From Stercorarius parasiticus (lineage: Eukaryota > Chordata > Aves > Charadriiformes > Stercorariidae): a stretch of DNA of 64,000 nt. The notes under the pieces were generated by a model. That model was not told the DNA's origin and did no database searches. It saw only the letters and a program-made list of their open reading frames with translations. Where the stretch lies: NCBI GenBank assembly GCA_013396915.1, contig VWZL01000265.1:391163-455162 (forward strand), given 5' to 3'. The translations under genes were made by a program, and so were the position numbers. This document shows positions 14,381-25,803 of this stretch, one piece after another; within the stretch, counting starts at the first letter, position 1, and each line of letters begins with the position of its first letter.

Positions 14381-15974
14381 TAAGAAGAATAATATTTATT
14401 TACTTTTCAAGATTTCGTATTGTGGATATAAATTATAGATTATAACAGTAACTGCGGAATAAATCAGATTTTGAAAGGTCAAAATCCTTGATTTGATACT
14501 TTGTCATAGTTTATGACTTTTTCTAAAAAGCCGTTTGAATGTGGCAGCTACATGGACGCTCTGGGAGAGCAAGAAAAATGTAATATATGGAGAGTGAGCT
14601 AAACTTTTATTTATGCAAGCCCAGACCTACACTTCTTTTCCACAGAAGTCTCTCACTGTACACGTGCAGAGTCTGGGTAGCTATATGTTTTAATGTAATA
14701 ATATATTAATAATAAGACCCAGTACCAGTATTGCTGGTACTGTTAAGGCTCTACATGAACAAACTAATGACATTTTGCTGGTTTTATCTTTTGAAGTTAC
14801 AACCCCAAATGTCATTTGAATGATGCTACCTTAGTAACCGATGGAATCAGCTGTCCCTATTATTACTCTGTCTCTTTGCAAAACCTTCTCCTGTTTTTGA
14901 AGTAAAAAAAGTTTGATTTTACCACTGCTTTACTGCCTTGTTGGTATCTCACATATCATCAATTGTGAAGTGAAATTATTCCCTGCTGCTTAAAAACTCG
15001 TCTAATCCTTTTTGAAACTACATGATAACATTGCCTAAACATACATTATTTGGAGTTTAAATGCTTTTTTAAATGCTATGAATAAACTAATTGTATGGTG
15101 ATAGAAAAATAACATTGTGATTTCCATGAAATACTAGCACTCCTGAAGAGGGTGGTCCAGCAAATCACCTGGGAGTGAAGTTATAAAACTATTTAAAGAG
15201 CGTTACAGCATTTGCTTACCCTTTCTGTGTCTTGACCTGGAGAATAATTTTTTTTTCCTTAAATATCCCTGTTGTACCATTTCTTTTTTTTATGGTATCC
15301 ACATATGTTTGATTAAAAAGAGTATCTCCAAAAAATACAGTTTTATACAGTTTTGTTCATTCTTGTTGCAGGGAAACGTCTAATAGGAGCAGTGGTAATT
15401 ACTGTTGGGCTTGGGTGTTTTGATTTTGCAAACTCATCTGAAATTCATACTGATTGTGGTTCAAACTCCACATCGCACAAGGAACTAGACATCAGGCTGA
15501 GGTTTCAACATTGTTACTAGGTTAACATAAAATCAGTCCATGGATGTTTTACTTCATCTTTGGGCACTGTAGGAGTCTCCTCTCAGTACCTGTCATAGTG
15601 ACACTGGTGTTTACATACGCTTGTTATAGGAAAAGGTAGTAATTGACTTAGATCTCTTCCTACACGCAAAAAAAAATAAAATAGAGGGGGAGATGGAGGG
15701 AGGGGAAAAAGCAAATCTGTGTGCTCCAACTTGTTTTTGTTTTTACTACACACCTGATTTTTATATTAATGTGTGAGTAAATGCGCAGGCTGAATTCCTA
15801 TAGTATAGTGCTGCTAGAGTACAGAACAACCATATGCAAACAGTAGCATAGAAGTGATTTGTAGGGAACATGAACTCAAACAGCAAGGAAACTGAAGACG
15901 CTGCAGTGATTGAAAGCAGTGATTTTAGAAATAGATTGTAACCAAGGATTGCTTTTATTGTTTTTTCATTGAAG

Positions 15975-16076
15975 GTGATTTTGCAACTCCTCGAGCTATT
16001 TTGACAGGACATGACTATGAGATCACCTGTGCTACCATTTGTGCTGAACTTGGCCTGGTAATAAGTGGTTCAAAAG
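15975..16076 (+). CDS. LRBA: LRBA coding exon (fourth from last), WD40 region
   Basis: LRBA is a large cytosolic BEACH-domain scaffold on endosomal and Golgi vesicles. In mammals it keeps CTLA-4 from lysosomal degradation. This exon begins the C-terminal 185 residues present in the window and encodes [20 protein letters not shown] followed by [13 protein letters not shown]. The TGHDYEITC...LVISGS pattern is a WD40 blade. The acceptor is a T-rich tract ending GAAG at 15974 and the donor is GTAAGG at 16077. Phases are two bases in and one base out, which match the next exon. NBEA is the close paralogue, but the downstream residues and the DCLK2 neighbour favour LRBA. Confidence 0.93.
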
Positions 16077-16678
16077 GTAAGGTTGCTGTTGTCATTTCTT
16101 TCTGTTCATGAAGCTATAATCCTAATGCAAAGAGGAATATAGTCTCAGGTGGCAGAATTTATTAACTTTATGATGGTTTTATTTCTAACCTTGTTTTAGT
16201 TGCTCTGGAATTTGAAACCTCTTTTTAAACACATTAAAACTGAGGATTATTTAGACATTTACAAGATGAGGCAACCAGTTTCCACATCGGTTTAAACATC
16301 AATTTCCCTGTTATAGCCTGCCGATTACTATTTCTTTTTGCTTGTTTATCCAGTGTGTAATTGCACATAGCGTACAGTTGGATACAGCTCTTGACTGCCA
16401 GGATGGTGAAGAATGTTTGTTAAGGATAGCTTCTCAGAAAGGGAAGTTTTGATAGGTGCTCTAAAATACCTTAATACAAAGCTTTTAAGGGATAAGCTGT
16501 TCGTTTTACTCTATGGCACGCTTAAAGTCATAGGCTTCCCACTTCAACATGGTAAAAATCATTATAATGTATTATAATAGTAAGTACCTAAGTAGAAGTC
16601 ATTACTTATTATTTGATATATGATGTCTTTAAATGAGCATGTAGATCAATAACTAGAGATTTTATTCTGTCTCATTAG
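16077..16678 (+). other. LRBA: LRBA intron, 602 bp
   Basis: This is a GT-AG intron from GTAAGG to CTCATTAG. I see no repeat or ORF of note in it. Confidence 0.9.
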
Positions 16679-16893
16679 AAGGACCATGTCTCATACATTC
16701 TATGAATGGAGATCTACTGAGGACATTAGAAGGTCCTGTAACATTAGAAGGTCCTGAAAACTGCCTGAGACCAAAACTTATTCAAGCTTCAAGAGAAGGC
16801 CACTGTGTCATATATTATGAAAATGGCCTCTTCTGTGTATTCAGTGTGAATGGGAGACTTCAAGCCACTATGGAAACCGATGACAAGATAAAG
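16679..16893 (+). CDS. LRBA: LRBA coding exon (third from last), WD40 region
   Basis: With the G left by the previous exon it reads EGPCLIHSMNGDLLRTLEGP, continues through ENCLRPKLIQASREGHCVIYY and ENGLFCVFSVNGRLQATMET, and ends DDKIK. The donor GTGAGTG follows at 16894, phase 0. These are WD40 beta-propeller strands of the LRBA/NBEA C-terminus. The exon is unusual: TLEGPV is followed at once by TLEGPE, from a near-perfect 18-bp tandem repeat (16723-16758). As I recall the mammalian protein, it has TLEGPEN only once. The exon is otherwise open and well conserved, so the duplication does not break the gene. Confidence 0.94.
16723..16758 (+). repeat. LRBA: In-frame 18-bp tandem duplication inside an LRBA exon
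   Basis: ACATTAGAAGGTCCTGTA (16723-16740) is followed directly by ACATTAGAAGGTCCTGAA (16741-16758), 17 of 18 identical. It adds the six residues TLEGPV without shifting the frame. Confidence 0.9.
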
Positions 16894-17790
16894 GTGAGTG
16901 TACTCAAATGTGTGCTACAGACTGTCAGTTCCAGTATCAGGAAAAGCCATCGATGTTGGAGTTGTGGGGAGACTCTTTCTATAGCCAGGCCATAGAAATA
17001 TATTGTACTAGACAACAACATCAACATTCTGAAAATACTGTAGTTAAGGGGACCCTGTACTCCTCGTAGTACTGTTTTTAATTTTAGAATAACTCTGTTC
17101 ATATAGTAAGGAATATTCTGTAGGCATTTCCTTGAAGTGGAGAATACAAATATTACTAATTGCTGACCAGCAGAAGCTGGGCTACTTCTTTACTTTTGAG
17201 TCTGAAGGCAGGAGGTCATTGGACATGCTGGTTTGGATGTTGGCTTTCCCTTTTTTGGCGTTTCTGTCTACATTCCTTCATCTTAGCTTGAGATGTGTGT
17301 TGTGCTGAGCTTCAGGAAGTTTATAGACATATGTCTATATTTCAACTCTTTAGCCCCTTTGGCATTTGCTGAGCAGGCAGCTAGGTTCCACATCTTTAGC
17401 TGCAAGAGACATGGAGCAAGTCCAAAACTATGCAGGAGGCATTTTAAGCTTATGGATTTATGGAAATTATTTGATAATACAAAATGCAGGTCTTTTGACA
17501 GTTCCTATGAAATAGTACCTATGAAGCAGAGCAGAACCCGCCAGCTATACTGCAGTGAAGCAGAAATGTCAAAAGAATACTTTCTTTGAATTAAAAATAT
17601 TCCCACTTTTTCCTTGAATGAGAAAGAAAGGAAAGGGAAGGGAAAAAAATGAACAAGCATTACCAAATCTGGTAGAAAGTTACAGAATGCAACAGGGACA
17701 TGAAGCAAAATCACATTGCTGGCTCAGCATTCAGGCTACCTGAATTATGTGAACTTATGGTCTCTGTGCCAGTAGTCATGTTCTGAGAGG

Positions 17791-17980
17791 CACAGAATCA
17801 CAGAATGGTTGAGGTTGGAAGGGACCCCTGAAGATCATCTGGTCCAGCCCCCCTAGAGCCACTTGCCCAGGACCATGTCTAGATGGCTTTTGAATATCTC
17901 CAAGGATGGAAGTTCTACAGCCTCTCTGAACGTTCTTTACCAGTGCTTGGTCATCCCCACAGTGAAGAAGCGCTTCCTAT
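17791..17980 (-). mobile_element. CR1 LINE 3'-end fragment
   Basis: CACAGAATCACAGAATGGTT, then GAGGTTGGAAGGGACC and AAGATCATCTGGTCCAGCCC, is the reverse complement of the CR1 3' end. The match continues into the conserved stretch ending near GTGAAGAAGCGCTTCC. The element is 5'-truncated, as usual for CR1, and antisense to LRBA. Confidence 0.9.
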
Positions 17981-18138
17981 ATAAAAACGGTTTAACTATT
18001 TAACATCAGCAAGAGGAGACTTTTGTTGTGGTAAGCATTTGGCAGTACTACACCTCCAAGCTGACTTTCATAATCTGATGGAAGAATCCAGCAACTCAGC
18101 TGCTGGGATTTCCAGCGTTCTCTTGAGTTGAGAAGGTT

Positions 18139-18160
18139 TTTCTCAACTTAAGTTGAGAAA
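18139..18160. repeat. Perfect 22-bp palindrome without loop
   Basis: Two 11-bp arms meet at CTTAAG with no spacer (core TCTCAACTTAAGTTGAGA). Part of the arm, GTTGAGAA, also occurs just upstream at 18128-18135. Confidence 0.9.
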
Positions 18161-19082
18161 GTTTTTCTTTCAAAACTTTTCCTTTATTTAGATTAGATGT
18201 TTCAGGAAGAAAATGCCTCTTTGCCCTCATGTTCGTTTTACAGGATTATGGAAATTCTTTCAGACGTTGTGCAAAATTGTGAGCATTTTTAAATTTTCAC
18301 CTCTTCTTCTCTTGACTCTATTCATATTGATGCTTAAGATGGAGGAATCTATCAATATATTTGAAAGAATTTTCGATCATCATTATTTCCACTTTATAAC
18401 TTACATGGAATAGTGAATGCTCCATTACCACAGAAGTCTCCAGTGTAGTTCAGTATATTCCACTTAAAACCTTCTGAAGCTCTGTTGTGTACTATACTCT
18501 GTTGATCCAGCATGCCTGCGTTTCAAACTGTCAGGTACATTGATGGTGGAATATGCAGAAATAACTCTCTGTGTAGGTCTCTCTTCCATAGTGAGAGTGC
18601 TGTCTGCAGGGGGGATAGGGCATTTGATCTTTGGATGCTGTGGCAGCCCCGAGTGCGATTTGAGGCTGGGGAAAGAAAGTAGGAATGTGTATATTTATGT
18701 CCCAAGCTGTTTTCCCAAATTAATGTAGATTCTTGCTTCAATTTTTAATCTTTCTTCAATTCTCTGAAATTGCACCTTTGGCTGTCCTTGTACAAATGCT
18801 TTTGAGATTTTCAGCCTGCCCTTCATCCTGGTTCTTTCCATAAAGCGAGTACACATCACAGTGTTTTCTCTTTTTACAATAATAATGTTGATAATCTGTC
18901 ACTTTCAGTTGTGATTATGTTGTCAGCTAGGCCAGCAAATCTGTAAAATATCTAGAAATCCCTTGCTGGCTAAAACAATTTCTGTAGTGTTTCAGTCAGT
19001 ACCCACAGCTTTAGGAATGTTGCTAGAGGCAATGGAAGTTCCGCTCTCTGTGGGCCAGAATTACATATGTACAGGGGTTGGG

Positions 19083-19108
19083 GTTTTGTTTTGTTTTGTT
19101 TTGTTTTC
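19083..19108. repeat. (GTTTT)n pentanucleotide repeat
   Basis: About five GTTTT units occur in a row. Confidence 0.85.
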
Positions 19109-19327
19109 TTTCTCTCCCAGTGGTCCCAGTTGGGCTTTACGCTTAAACAACCTACAGCGTCTTTCCCAGTGCTTCTGCACTATATCATATTATAAGGCAA
19201 GTGGCAACTGTGTGATTAAAGTAGGGGCATTTAAAATGAATAGTACCTACCCATGGGCTGTGCTGACAAACACCTTTCATTGCTTTTTGCTCGATGAGGA
19301 TAGAAAGGGAAGGAGAAGGTCATAAAT

Positions 19328-19429
19328 GTTGAATCTATAATGTAAAATTCTAGTTTCTATTTTCCTGTGGTCGAAAGTGTTGACTCTGTAATGTAACGTC
19401 CTAGTTTCTATTTTCCTATGTCATTGCGG
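19328..19429 (+). repeat. 51-bp tandem duplication
   Basis: TGTTGAATCTATAATGTAA at 19327 recurs as TGTTGACTCTGTAATGTAA 51 bases later. Both are followed by TCTAGTTTCTATTTTCCT or CCTAGTTTCTATTTTCCT, so the whole unit is repeated with several substitutions. Confidence 0.85.
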
Positions 19430-20240
19430 ACCGCTATTTCAGAACGTTATTGACAAAACTAGCAGTTTTCAATAGTGATGTTTGGAACAGACTTCTGATT
19501 TTCTTTCTTGTATTCTTGTACTTGAAAACTGCCAGAAAAAATTCAGGCTCTCTGGGGAAATTCAAAGTCTAATCAATGCCTTCCACCTCTTTTTGTTTTA
19601 AATACTGTATTGCTCAGTGGAGCTTAGGCTTATCGCAGTACATCTACCACGTAATGTTTAGATATCTTAATGAATAACTTAACTCTAAATAGTCTGCTTG
19701 TTCTGAGAAGTAAAGTTATTTTACCCTAAACAAAGACTGTATGCTGTTTCACCCAGAGGAACCAATTTATTTTCCTTTCCTGAGTCTGTTTTGAAATGTG
19801 GAAGTGCCCACAAGACTCCTGCTGCTGTAAGCCAGGGCTGTCACAGTGTCAGCTCTGCCTTTTTACAAAGCGCTGCCTTTCAAAAATCTGAGACGTTAAA
19901 AGGGATTTGCACAAAGTTTTGAGACTTTCCAAGGAAATACAAGTCAGAATGCAGCTTTTAGAACATTGCTGAAATTGTGCGCTTTGGGGATTATTTGAGA
20001 GTCTGAAGCTCACGTTGTGAGAAAGATTAGTTGCAGAGTTGTTTCAGTTTCATACCTCGCAGAATCGTAGATAAACTACGCTGGGGAAAAGCAGAACAGT
20101 AAAATTGATTCATATCGTCTTCTATACCAGTTGGAGTACTTGGGAGTAAAAGCATCCTTTCGTTTGTTAAATCTTGAAGGGCATGTCATGAAACTGAAAT
20201 GTTGACAGGGTGACCTTTTTCTTCCATTCATTCCTTCATT

Positions 20241-20270
20241 CATATATATATACACACATATATATATATA
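20241..20270. repeat. (TA)n(CA)n(TA)n microsatellite
   Basis: The run has the form CATATATATATACACACATA followed by further TA units. Confidence 0.85.
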
Positions 20271-22129
20271 GGTAAGTGGCTGAGAAATTTATTAATAAAA
20301 AATAAAAATAAATAAATCAACATCTTGTCTTCATGACAAGCCAATGACTTAATAAAATTGCACAGGTATTAGTAAGGGTTCAAAGCCTATACTTTATTTA
20401 ATCAAAAGATCACAAAACCCACTGCCTTTTGCAGGTAGTGGAAGAGTTAAAGATTAATGGCTTTAATTTGCCTTTTAATATAGCATTTCTTCAGTAAAAG
20501 CCTCAAGTATAAAATTCAAGTGAACCATGACCATAAGGTTAATGGATTTTCATCAGCTGAATTTTATAAGTGTAGCAAATAATTATTTGTCACGGTCTTC
20601 ATTGCAATTTGAAAATACCCTTAGGAGACTGCCATTGCTATAGAGAAGAAAACCACCCGATATTGATTTTTGCTTCTAATGAATAATCTTTTTAATAATT
20701 GTGTGTGGTCATGATCATCTACTCAGTGCATGCAAGTTCTAGATAATTTTCACCGTCGTATCTCAGTTTGTTTTCTACCCCTTTCTTACTGAGTTACTAC
20801 ACTCTTCTAAGAGGGTTTCTGAATGAGTTTCCAAGCTCCTTGGGGCTGGGCTGTGGGAGGTGCTGAGCATATTTTTGTGGGCTGGTAGAAACAATCACAG
20901 AAGCAATTTACGGTTGGAACGTTTGGGGGTTTGTGGGAGGAGCTTCAGCTCAGAATACTCAATTCTAACCTTGGTTAGTATTCAATTTTCCAGACTGAGA
21001 TATGGTTGGGAAAAACCTCCACATACTCTGCTTTATTGTGTCTAAATTTACATGTACACGTTGTCTTCTTAATTCAAAACACAGCTGGAATAGGTTTATC
21101 ATCTGGTGTTTTTCCCAGTGCTATATTTTGCTTACAGTATACATTTGTATTTCAGTTACGTTCATTTTAAAGTTATTGTGTGAAATAAAATTTTAGCAAT
21201 GTGATTCATTCTGATTACTTGGGAGTTGTTGCAATAAACACTCAAAATTTATAATATGATGTAGAAACCCTGTATTAACATGAGTGTCGCACATCATATA
21301 ATTCTTAAAGGATATATTTGGCATCATAGTACTAGAGTACAGCAATGCAAAAAATACAGATGGGCACTATGTCTGACTTCAATTATTGCTGTTCACGAAG
21401 CAGTATCTTATGTACACTGTATATTTTGGTTTCTAGGCTTGTCAGCAGTCTGTATAAACACTTTAATGTTGCATGAACGTAACATTTTTGTGTTTCGGTT
21501 TCTCTCATTTTTGTGGTGCATGCGCTATAAATTCTGTATATTAAAAAGCAACAACTTCCTTTTCCTGAGGAATTTAAAATCACAGTATGTTACAAGTTTT
21601 GCATATTGAAAAACTGTAGAAGCAGAGATTGCAAGTGCCAGAATACTTGCAGACTTCAGCAGAGAGAGATATGCTTGCAAGCTCCTGTCGTCGTTTTTTT
21701 CTACTGTTTCCTAAATTTCAATCTCTGAGCTGGAATTTTGCTTGGAGACTATCATCTTGAGGCAATTTCCTTGCCTTCCAGTGACAAATTTTTTAGTTAA
21801 AGTGGATCAATCTATTTGTAGAATATGTGTGTTTGGAATTTAAAAGCCATTGCTCTGAATATCCTCCATTCCTACATTGTTCCATTGAAGTTTTGTGGCT
21901 CTCTACCTTGCGTCAGGGAGCTGAAATTTATCACGAATTAGTCCTTGTGTGAAGGATGCGTATTTTGTTGAAAAGCTGCCCAAATGAAGCTGATTCACAA
22001 ATCACAGGTTAAATGCATTCAGTAGATAATGCTTAGCATCTACATTCTGTATGGAACATCTGGAGCCCAGGGATGCAAAGTTTTCCCCTGCAACCAATCA
22101 TCCCCTACAGTGAGGTGCGCAAAAATGCC

Positions 22130-22640
22130 ATGGCAAGAAACCCGATGAGGTGATCCTGGACGAGGCAGGGGAAGGACTGATGGGGAAGCAGAGGAGAAAG
22201 AAGAAGAGCAGAATCCAGGATAGAACCAAGGACAGAATGAAAAGAGATGTTTGCAAGAGCGACAGGAACAGAGAAGTAGAGATGCAAATGTAGAAACTTG
22301 TCAGAGACTGGGAGAAGACAGAGGCAGAAAGGAGTGAAGGAAAAAAAGGAATTGTAAGTAGGAGCAATGGAGTGAAGGATTAGGTAGGAGCAGGAGTTTA
22401 ATAGTAGGTAATAGCGCCCCATAGTAGCAAAGTTCCTTATTTTCCTTTTGATAACAGCAAATCATCTGTTTCTCCCCCTTCCATGTGCTCAAATGAAGCG
22501 GACGGTAGGCTGCTGCTGTGCCGAGTATTCCATACAAAAATAAAAGTAGAGAGCAGAGAAGGAAAAAAACAGAAGTCAAGCTGAGGAGCAAAAGTCAGAA
22601 AGAGAACTGAGAAGAGGCATCTGGAAACAGAAAGAGAGCC
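22130..22640 (+). repeat. Purine-rich low-complexity stretch
   Basis: The + strand is dominated by A and G (AGGAGAAAGAAGAAGAGCAG and similar) for roughly 500 bp. The overlapping - strand ORFs are Leu/Ser/Phe-rich translations of this pyrimidine strand and are not credible genes. Confidence 0.6.
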
Positions 22641-22984
22641 TAGGAAAAGGTTAGGGCTTACAGGAGTTATTAATAATTGTCCAAACTGTAGTTTTAAGGG
22701 TCTTGATCTTGCTGGTAGCTTGTGCTGATGTCATTCCACATGACAGAATTCATTCAACTTTTTGGTTTTGTTTTTTGGGAAAACCCTACAAATGCTTCTG
22801 TTTTCCCAGATAACTGGGGGATGAGGCTATAAAATCAGGGCCCTGGTGTCCTCTACTGCTGAAATTTCTTTTCTGCGTGGCAGAAGGACAGGGCCTTCCT
22901 TTCAGAGGAATTTTGTACTCTTCAGGGTTACAGTAATAGTAAATGCCAAGACCCGCATTGAAAAGATTTGTAAGATCTCAGTAT

Positions 22985-23490
22985 TGCTGTGAGAAAAGTC
23001 AGTAACGGGGTCTTCCAGGGGCTGGTGTTGGGAACTAGTTTTATTCAGTGTTTTCTGAGGTGGGGAATGCTGAATGCCTACAGAGTGATGAAGGCAATGG
23101 AGGAGATGAATGCAGAACTGTTATTCAGGAAACCCGACAATATGACACCTATGGGGTACTCACTGAAACTAGTAGGATCACTTCAACCGTTAAAACTATT
23201 TTGTACTGTAATGAACTTCTGCCTTTTTTTTTTCTCCCCACGGAAGGCATCAGCAGGCTCAAAAAGAAATTAAGAAAATTTATGGGCAGCATGTCCGTAA
23301 ATAGATACTACAGGGAATGGACAGAGATATACTTTCTGATATTCCTGTTCCAGTGATTGTGGGTGCTGGGGAGCACAAGGGGAAGGGACTGTAGCGTGGC
23401 CAGCCTCACAGCGTCTCCTTCTGTCACTGTTGCTGATACGATACTGGGCTAGATGGATCATGGTCTCTCTGACCCCGTAGGGTATCACTT
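22985..23490 (+). mobile_element. Ancient CR1/L3-like LINE relic
   Basis: Near 23005 the + strand reads GVFQGLVLGTSFIQCFL, a decayed reverse transcriptase motif ([16 protein letters not shown]). The end near 23440-23480 (TGGGCTAGATGGATCATGGT, CTCTGACCCCGTAGGGTA) resembles the 3' region of older CR1-like elements (GGxCTGACCCAGTAGGGC). The frame is broken and the boundaries are approximate. It lies in sense with LRBA. Confidence 0.5.
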
Positions 23491-24435
23491 ATTTTAATAA
23501 AATTTCAAGTTCAGTTCTCTTAAACCACATTTTGGCTTATTTAAGTTAGCAAAATCCCTCTTTAAGGAATATTTCTCATGCTTCCAAGCATCTTAATATC
23601 TGATAGTATCATCTGGTCATCAGTCGTCAGGTAACTGAGGAAAGTTGCTGTTTTTCCAGGTACTCAGTATGTATCATGATTTTTCCGAGAGCACACAAGA
23701 AATATCAAAATAGATACTCCTGTTTCAAGAAGTCTTCACTGTGAAAACCAATGAAATCCCATCTTTCTCCATGATCTGGATCCCAAATAAAGATTTCAAA
23801 TGTAATTTGCCATCAGTCCCCATGATGCGTGCAAAATCAGGGTATAAGCCATTGAATTTGTCACAGGTAGTTTCAGGATAGATGATGAAAGGAAACACAG
23901 TCTCGGTGAAGAGGGCTGGATCATTATCTTAGGAATCCAGAGCAGGAATCTAAAAACGCTCCTCTAAATTAATTGTAGTGATTTGTATAACATTTCAGTT
24001 CCCTCCATCATTCAGCCTTTTCCCAGAGAGAAAAGGAGGATAGCTTCTGCTAAGCTAGTATTAAAGACCCTTGGGGGAATGTCAGGTACTATATTTTAAT
24101 GCCAGTGTTGCTGGATCTTGTAAATCTCGCTAATTAGAACAGTAAATTTCTTTAGCTGACCTCATATTAGATCTTTGGAATATGAAATAAATTACAGGTG
24201 AGGGAAAAGTTAACTAGTGACATCTAATGTATTCAAGAGATTTGTGTATAATAACATTAATTCTGTTGCTGGGTAGAAAACATAACAATAATGTTGCTTC
24301 TGAAAAGCTTGTATTGATATCAAGTCTCCCTAGACATTCAGCTGTCAATATGAAACTTCTTATGAAAGTATAAAAGAGGGGGGAGTAAGAGCAACACATA
24401 TTTATCTGACAAATATCCATGTGATTTCCCCTTAG

Positions 24436-24587
24436 GCCATTCAACTGAGTCGAGATGGACAGTATCTGCTTACAGGTGGAGACAATGGAGTTGTCATGGT
24501 ATGGCAGATGTGGGACCTCAAGCGGCTTTTTGCTTACCCGGGGTGTGATGCTGGAATCCGATCCATGGCCCTGTCGTATGACCAAAG
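24436..24587 (+). CDS. LRBA: LRBA coding exon (second from last), WD40 region
   Basis: It encodes AIQLSRDGQYLLTGGDNGVV, then MVWQMWDLKRLFAYPGCDAG and IRSMALSYDQ. The repeat signature LSRDGQYLLTGGDNGVVMVW is a textbook WD40 blade. PGCDAGIRSM is shared by the LRBA/NBEA family, and DLKRLFAYPGCDAG is closer to LRBA as I recall it. The acceptor is TTTCCCCTTAG at 24435. The donor GTTAG at 24588 is not consensus at +3, but the phase (two bases, AG) joins the next exon as an Arg codon. Confidence 0.94.
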
Positions 24588-25766
24588 GTTAGAGCAAAGA
24601 ATGGTCTTCACATGAATTTCGGAGAATATGTACTGACAACTAAAGTGCATTTTTTTTTCCTTCTGATTTTGATTTTCTGTGGATCACGGATCCTGCTGAT
24701 TATATTGAGAATTCTGCGCTTGCATAAGTTTCTTTCTAACATGTCATATTTAGGGCAGATACTCTTTTTCAGGATTTCAGCTCTTGGGGGAATGAAGAGA
24801 GATTCAAGAAATCTTACTTTGGCAGACTTTCAAGATAGTTTGAGTTATTGGCCTGTGCCAATGTACAGTGTGGGTCACATGGGGGTGGAAGGTTACATAT
24901 GGGCTTTTCATGTTTCTTCTTTCACTTACAGTACAAATCACATTCCTAATTCCAGATCTTTATGCTAAAAATAGAACAGTTACAGTTCCACAATAAGATT
25001 CCCTCCACACATCCATATTTTGCTAAAGCAAACATTAATTTTCATAGACAACATAGAAAAGTTATTTTATCGACATAAAGCATGACCCTTTTTGAAGATT
25101 CCTTCTACTGAAGGCAATCAGTTCATAGTTTTACATTACACTTTCCAGTGCAGCTGTACTTAATCGTCCTGTGTTTTTATCACAAAAGTATTGTTTGTTT
25201 ATAAGATGGATGTTTACCATTTCATTTGTACACTTTTAGCTTGCGGGCTAGAATTTTGTTTGCCTTGGTGTATTTGCTTAGCGGAGTTCCCATGTTCTTT
25301 TCAAGCAGATTTGGCTCCTAAATCTCTTAGGAACACCTACATTGTGCAGCAAGGCATATTGAACGTTTTAGCATTTTTACCTTACATAAAATGAACTTGA
25401 AAAAATCCAAGCCAGCAAAATCTGTGGACTTCAATCAAACATTCAACAACTTCTTGTTAAGCGTAGTTAGAGATTATAGGCATTTTGGAAGAAACAGTTC
25501 TCCATTAAAAAGCCTCTGCTGTGTTAAAAATATTTCAAAAGCTGCAGTTACATCTGTTGAATTTTAGACCTCTGAAATGTATAAAATTTTGCATTTAGAG
25601 AATCTTGAAACTGTAATAATGGCATGTCAACATAATCTTTGCATGTCAATAAACTGAAATTTAATGTGGATATCTATAAATTTATCCACGTGCGCAAGTT
25701 AGGAACCTATTCACTTTGGGTTTGAAGACACAGAAACTTGGAAGAGCTTTACTGAGAGTATTTCAC

Positions 25767-25803
25767 TGAGTAATTACTCAGAAATTACAGGTAATTACTC
25801 AGA
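25767..25803. repeat. Palindrome TGAGTAATTACTCA with a direct repeat of its right arm
   Basis: TGAGTAATTACTCA at 25767-25780 is a perfect 14-bp palindrome. TAATTACTCAGA occurs at 25771 and again at 25792. The TAATTA cores look like homeodomain sites, but function is unproven. Confidence 0.6.

Larger units (their letters stand above)
1..15974 (+). other. LRBA: LRBA intron (3' part of a long intron)
   Basis: No exon was recognised in these 16 kb. The reading frame of the exon at 15975 needs one base from an upstream exon, so that exon must lie left of the window or have been missed here. The short ORFs are not protein-like. The stretch is AT-rich with scattered homopolymers. It holds an old CR1 relic (4.6-5.0 kb), a GC-richer block (3.4-3.9 kb), a triple 18-bp repeat (5.88 kb) and TA-rich microsatellites. 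I could not search systematically for a very short missed exon. Confidence 0.72.
16894..24435 (+). other. LRBA: LRBA intron, 7.5 kb
   Basis: This is a GT-AG intron with AT-rich noncoding sequence. It contains a CR1 3' fragment (17.8 kb), a long palindrome (18.14 kb), a 51-bp tandem duplication (19.33 kb), microsatellites, a purine-rich stretch (22.1-22.6 kb) and an old CR1 relic (23.0-23.5 kb). I see no additional exon. Confidence 0.85.

Noticed and set aside
22098..22591. Three overlapping - strand ORFs rich in Leu, Ser and Phe
   Set aside because: They are translations of a low-complexity pyrimidine strand, not membrane proteins.
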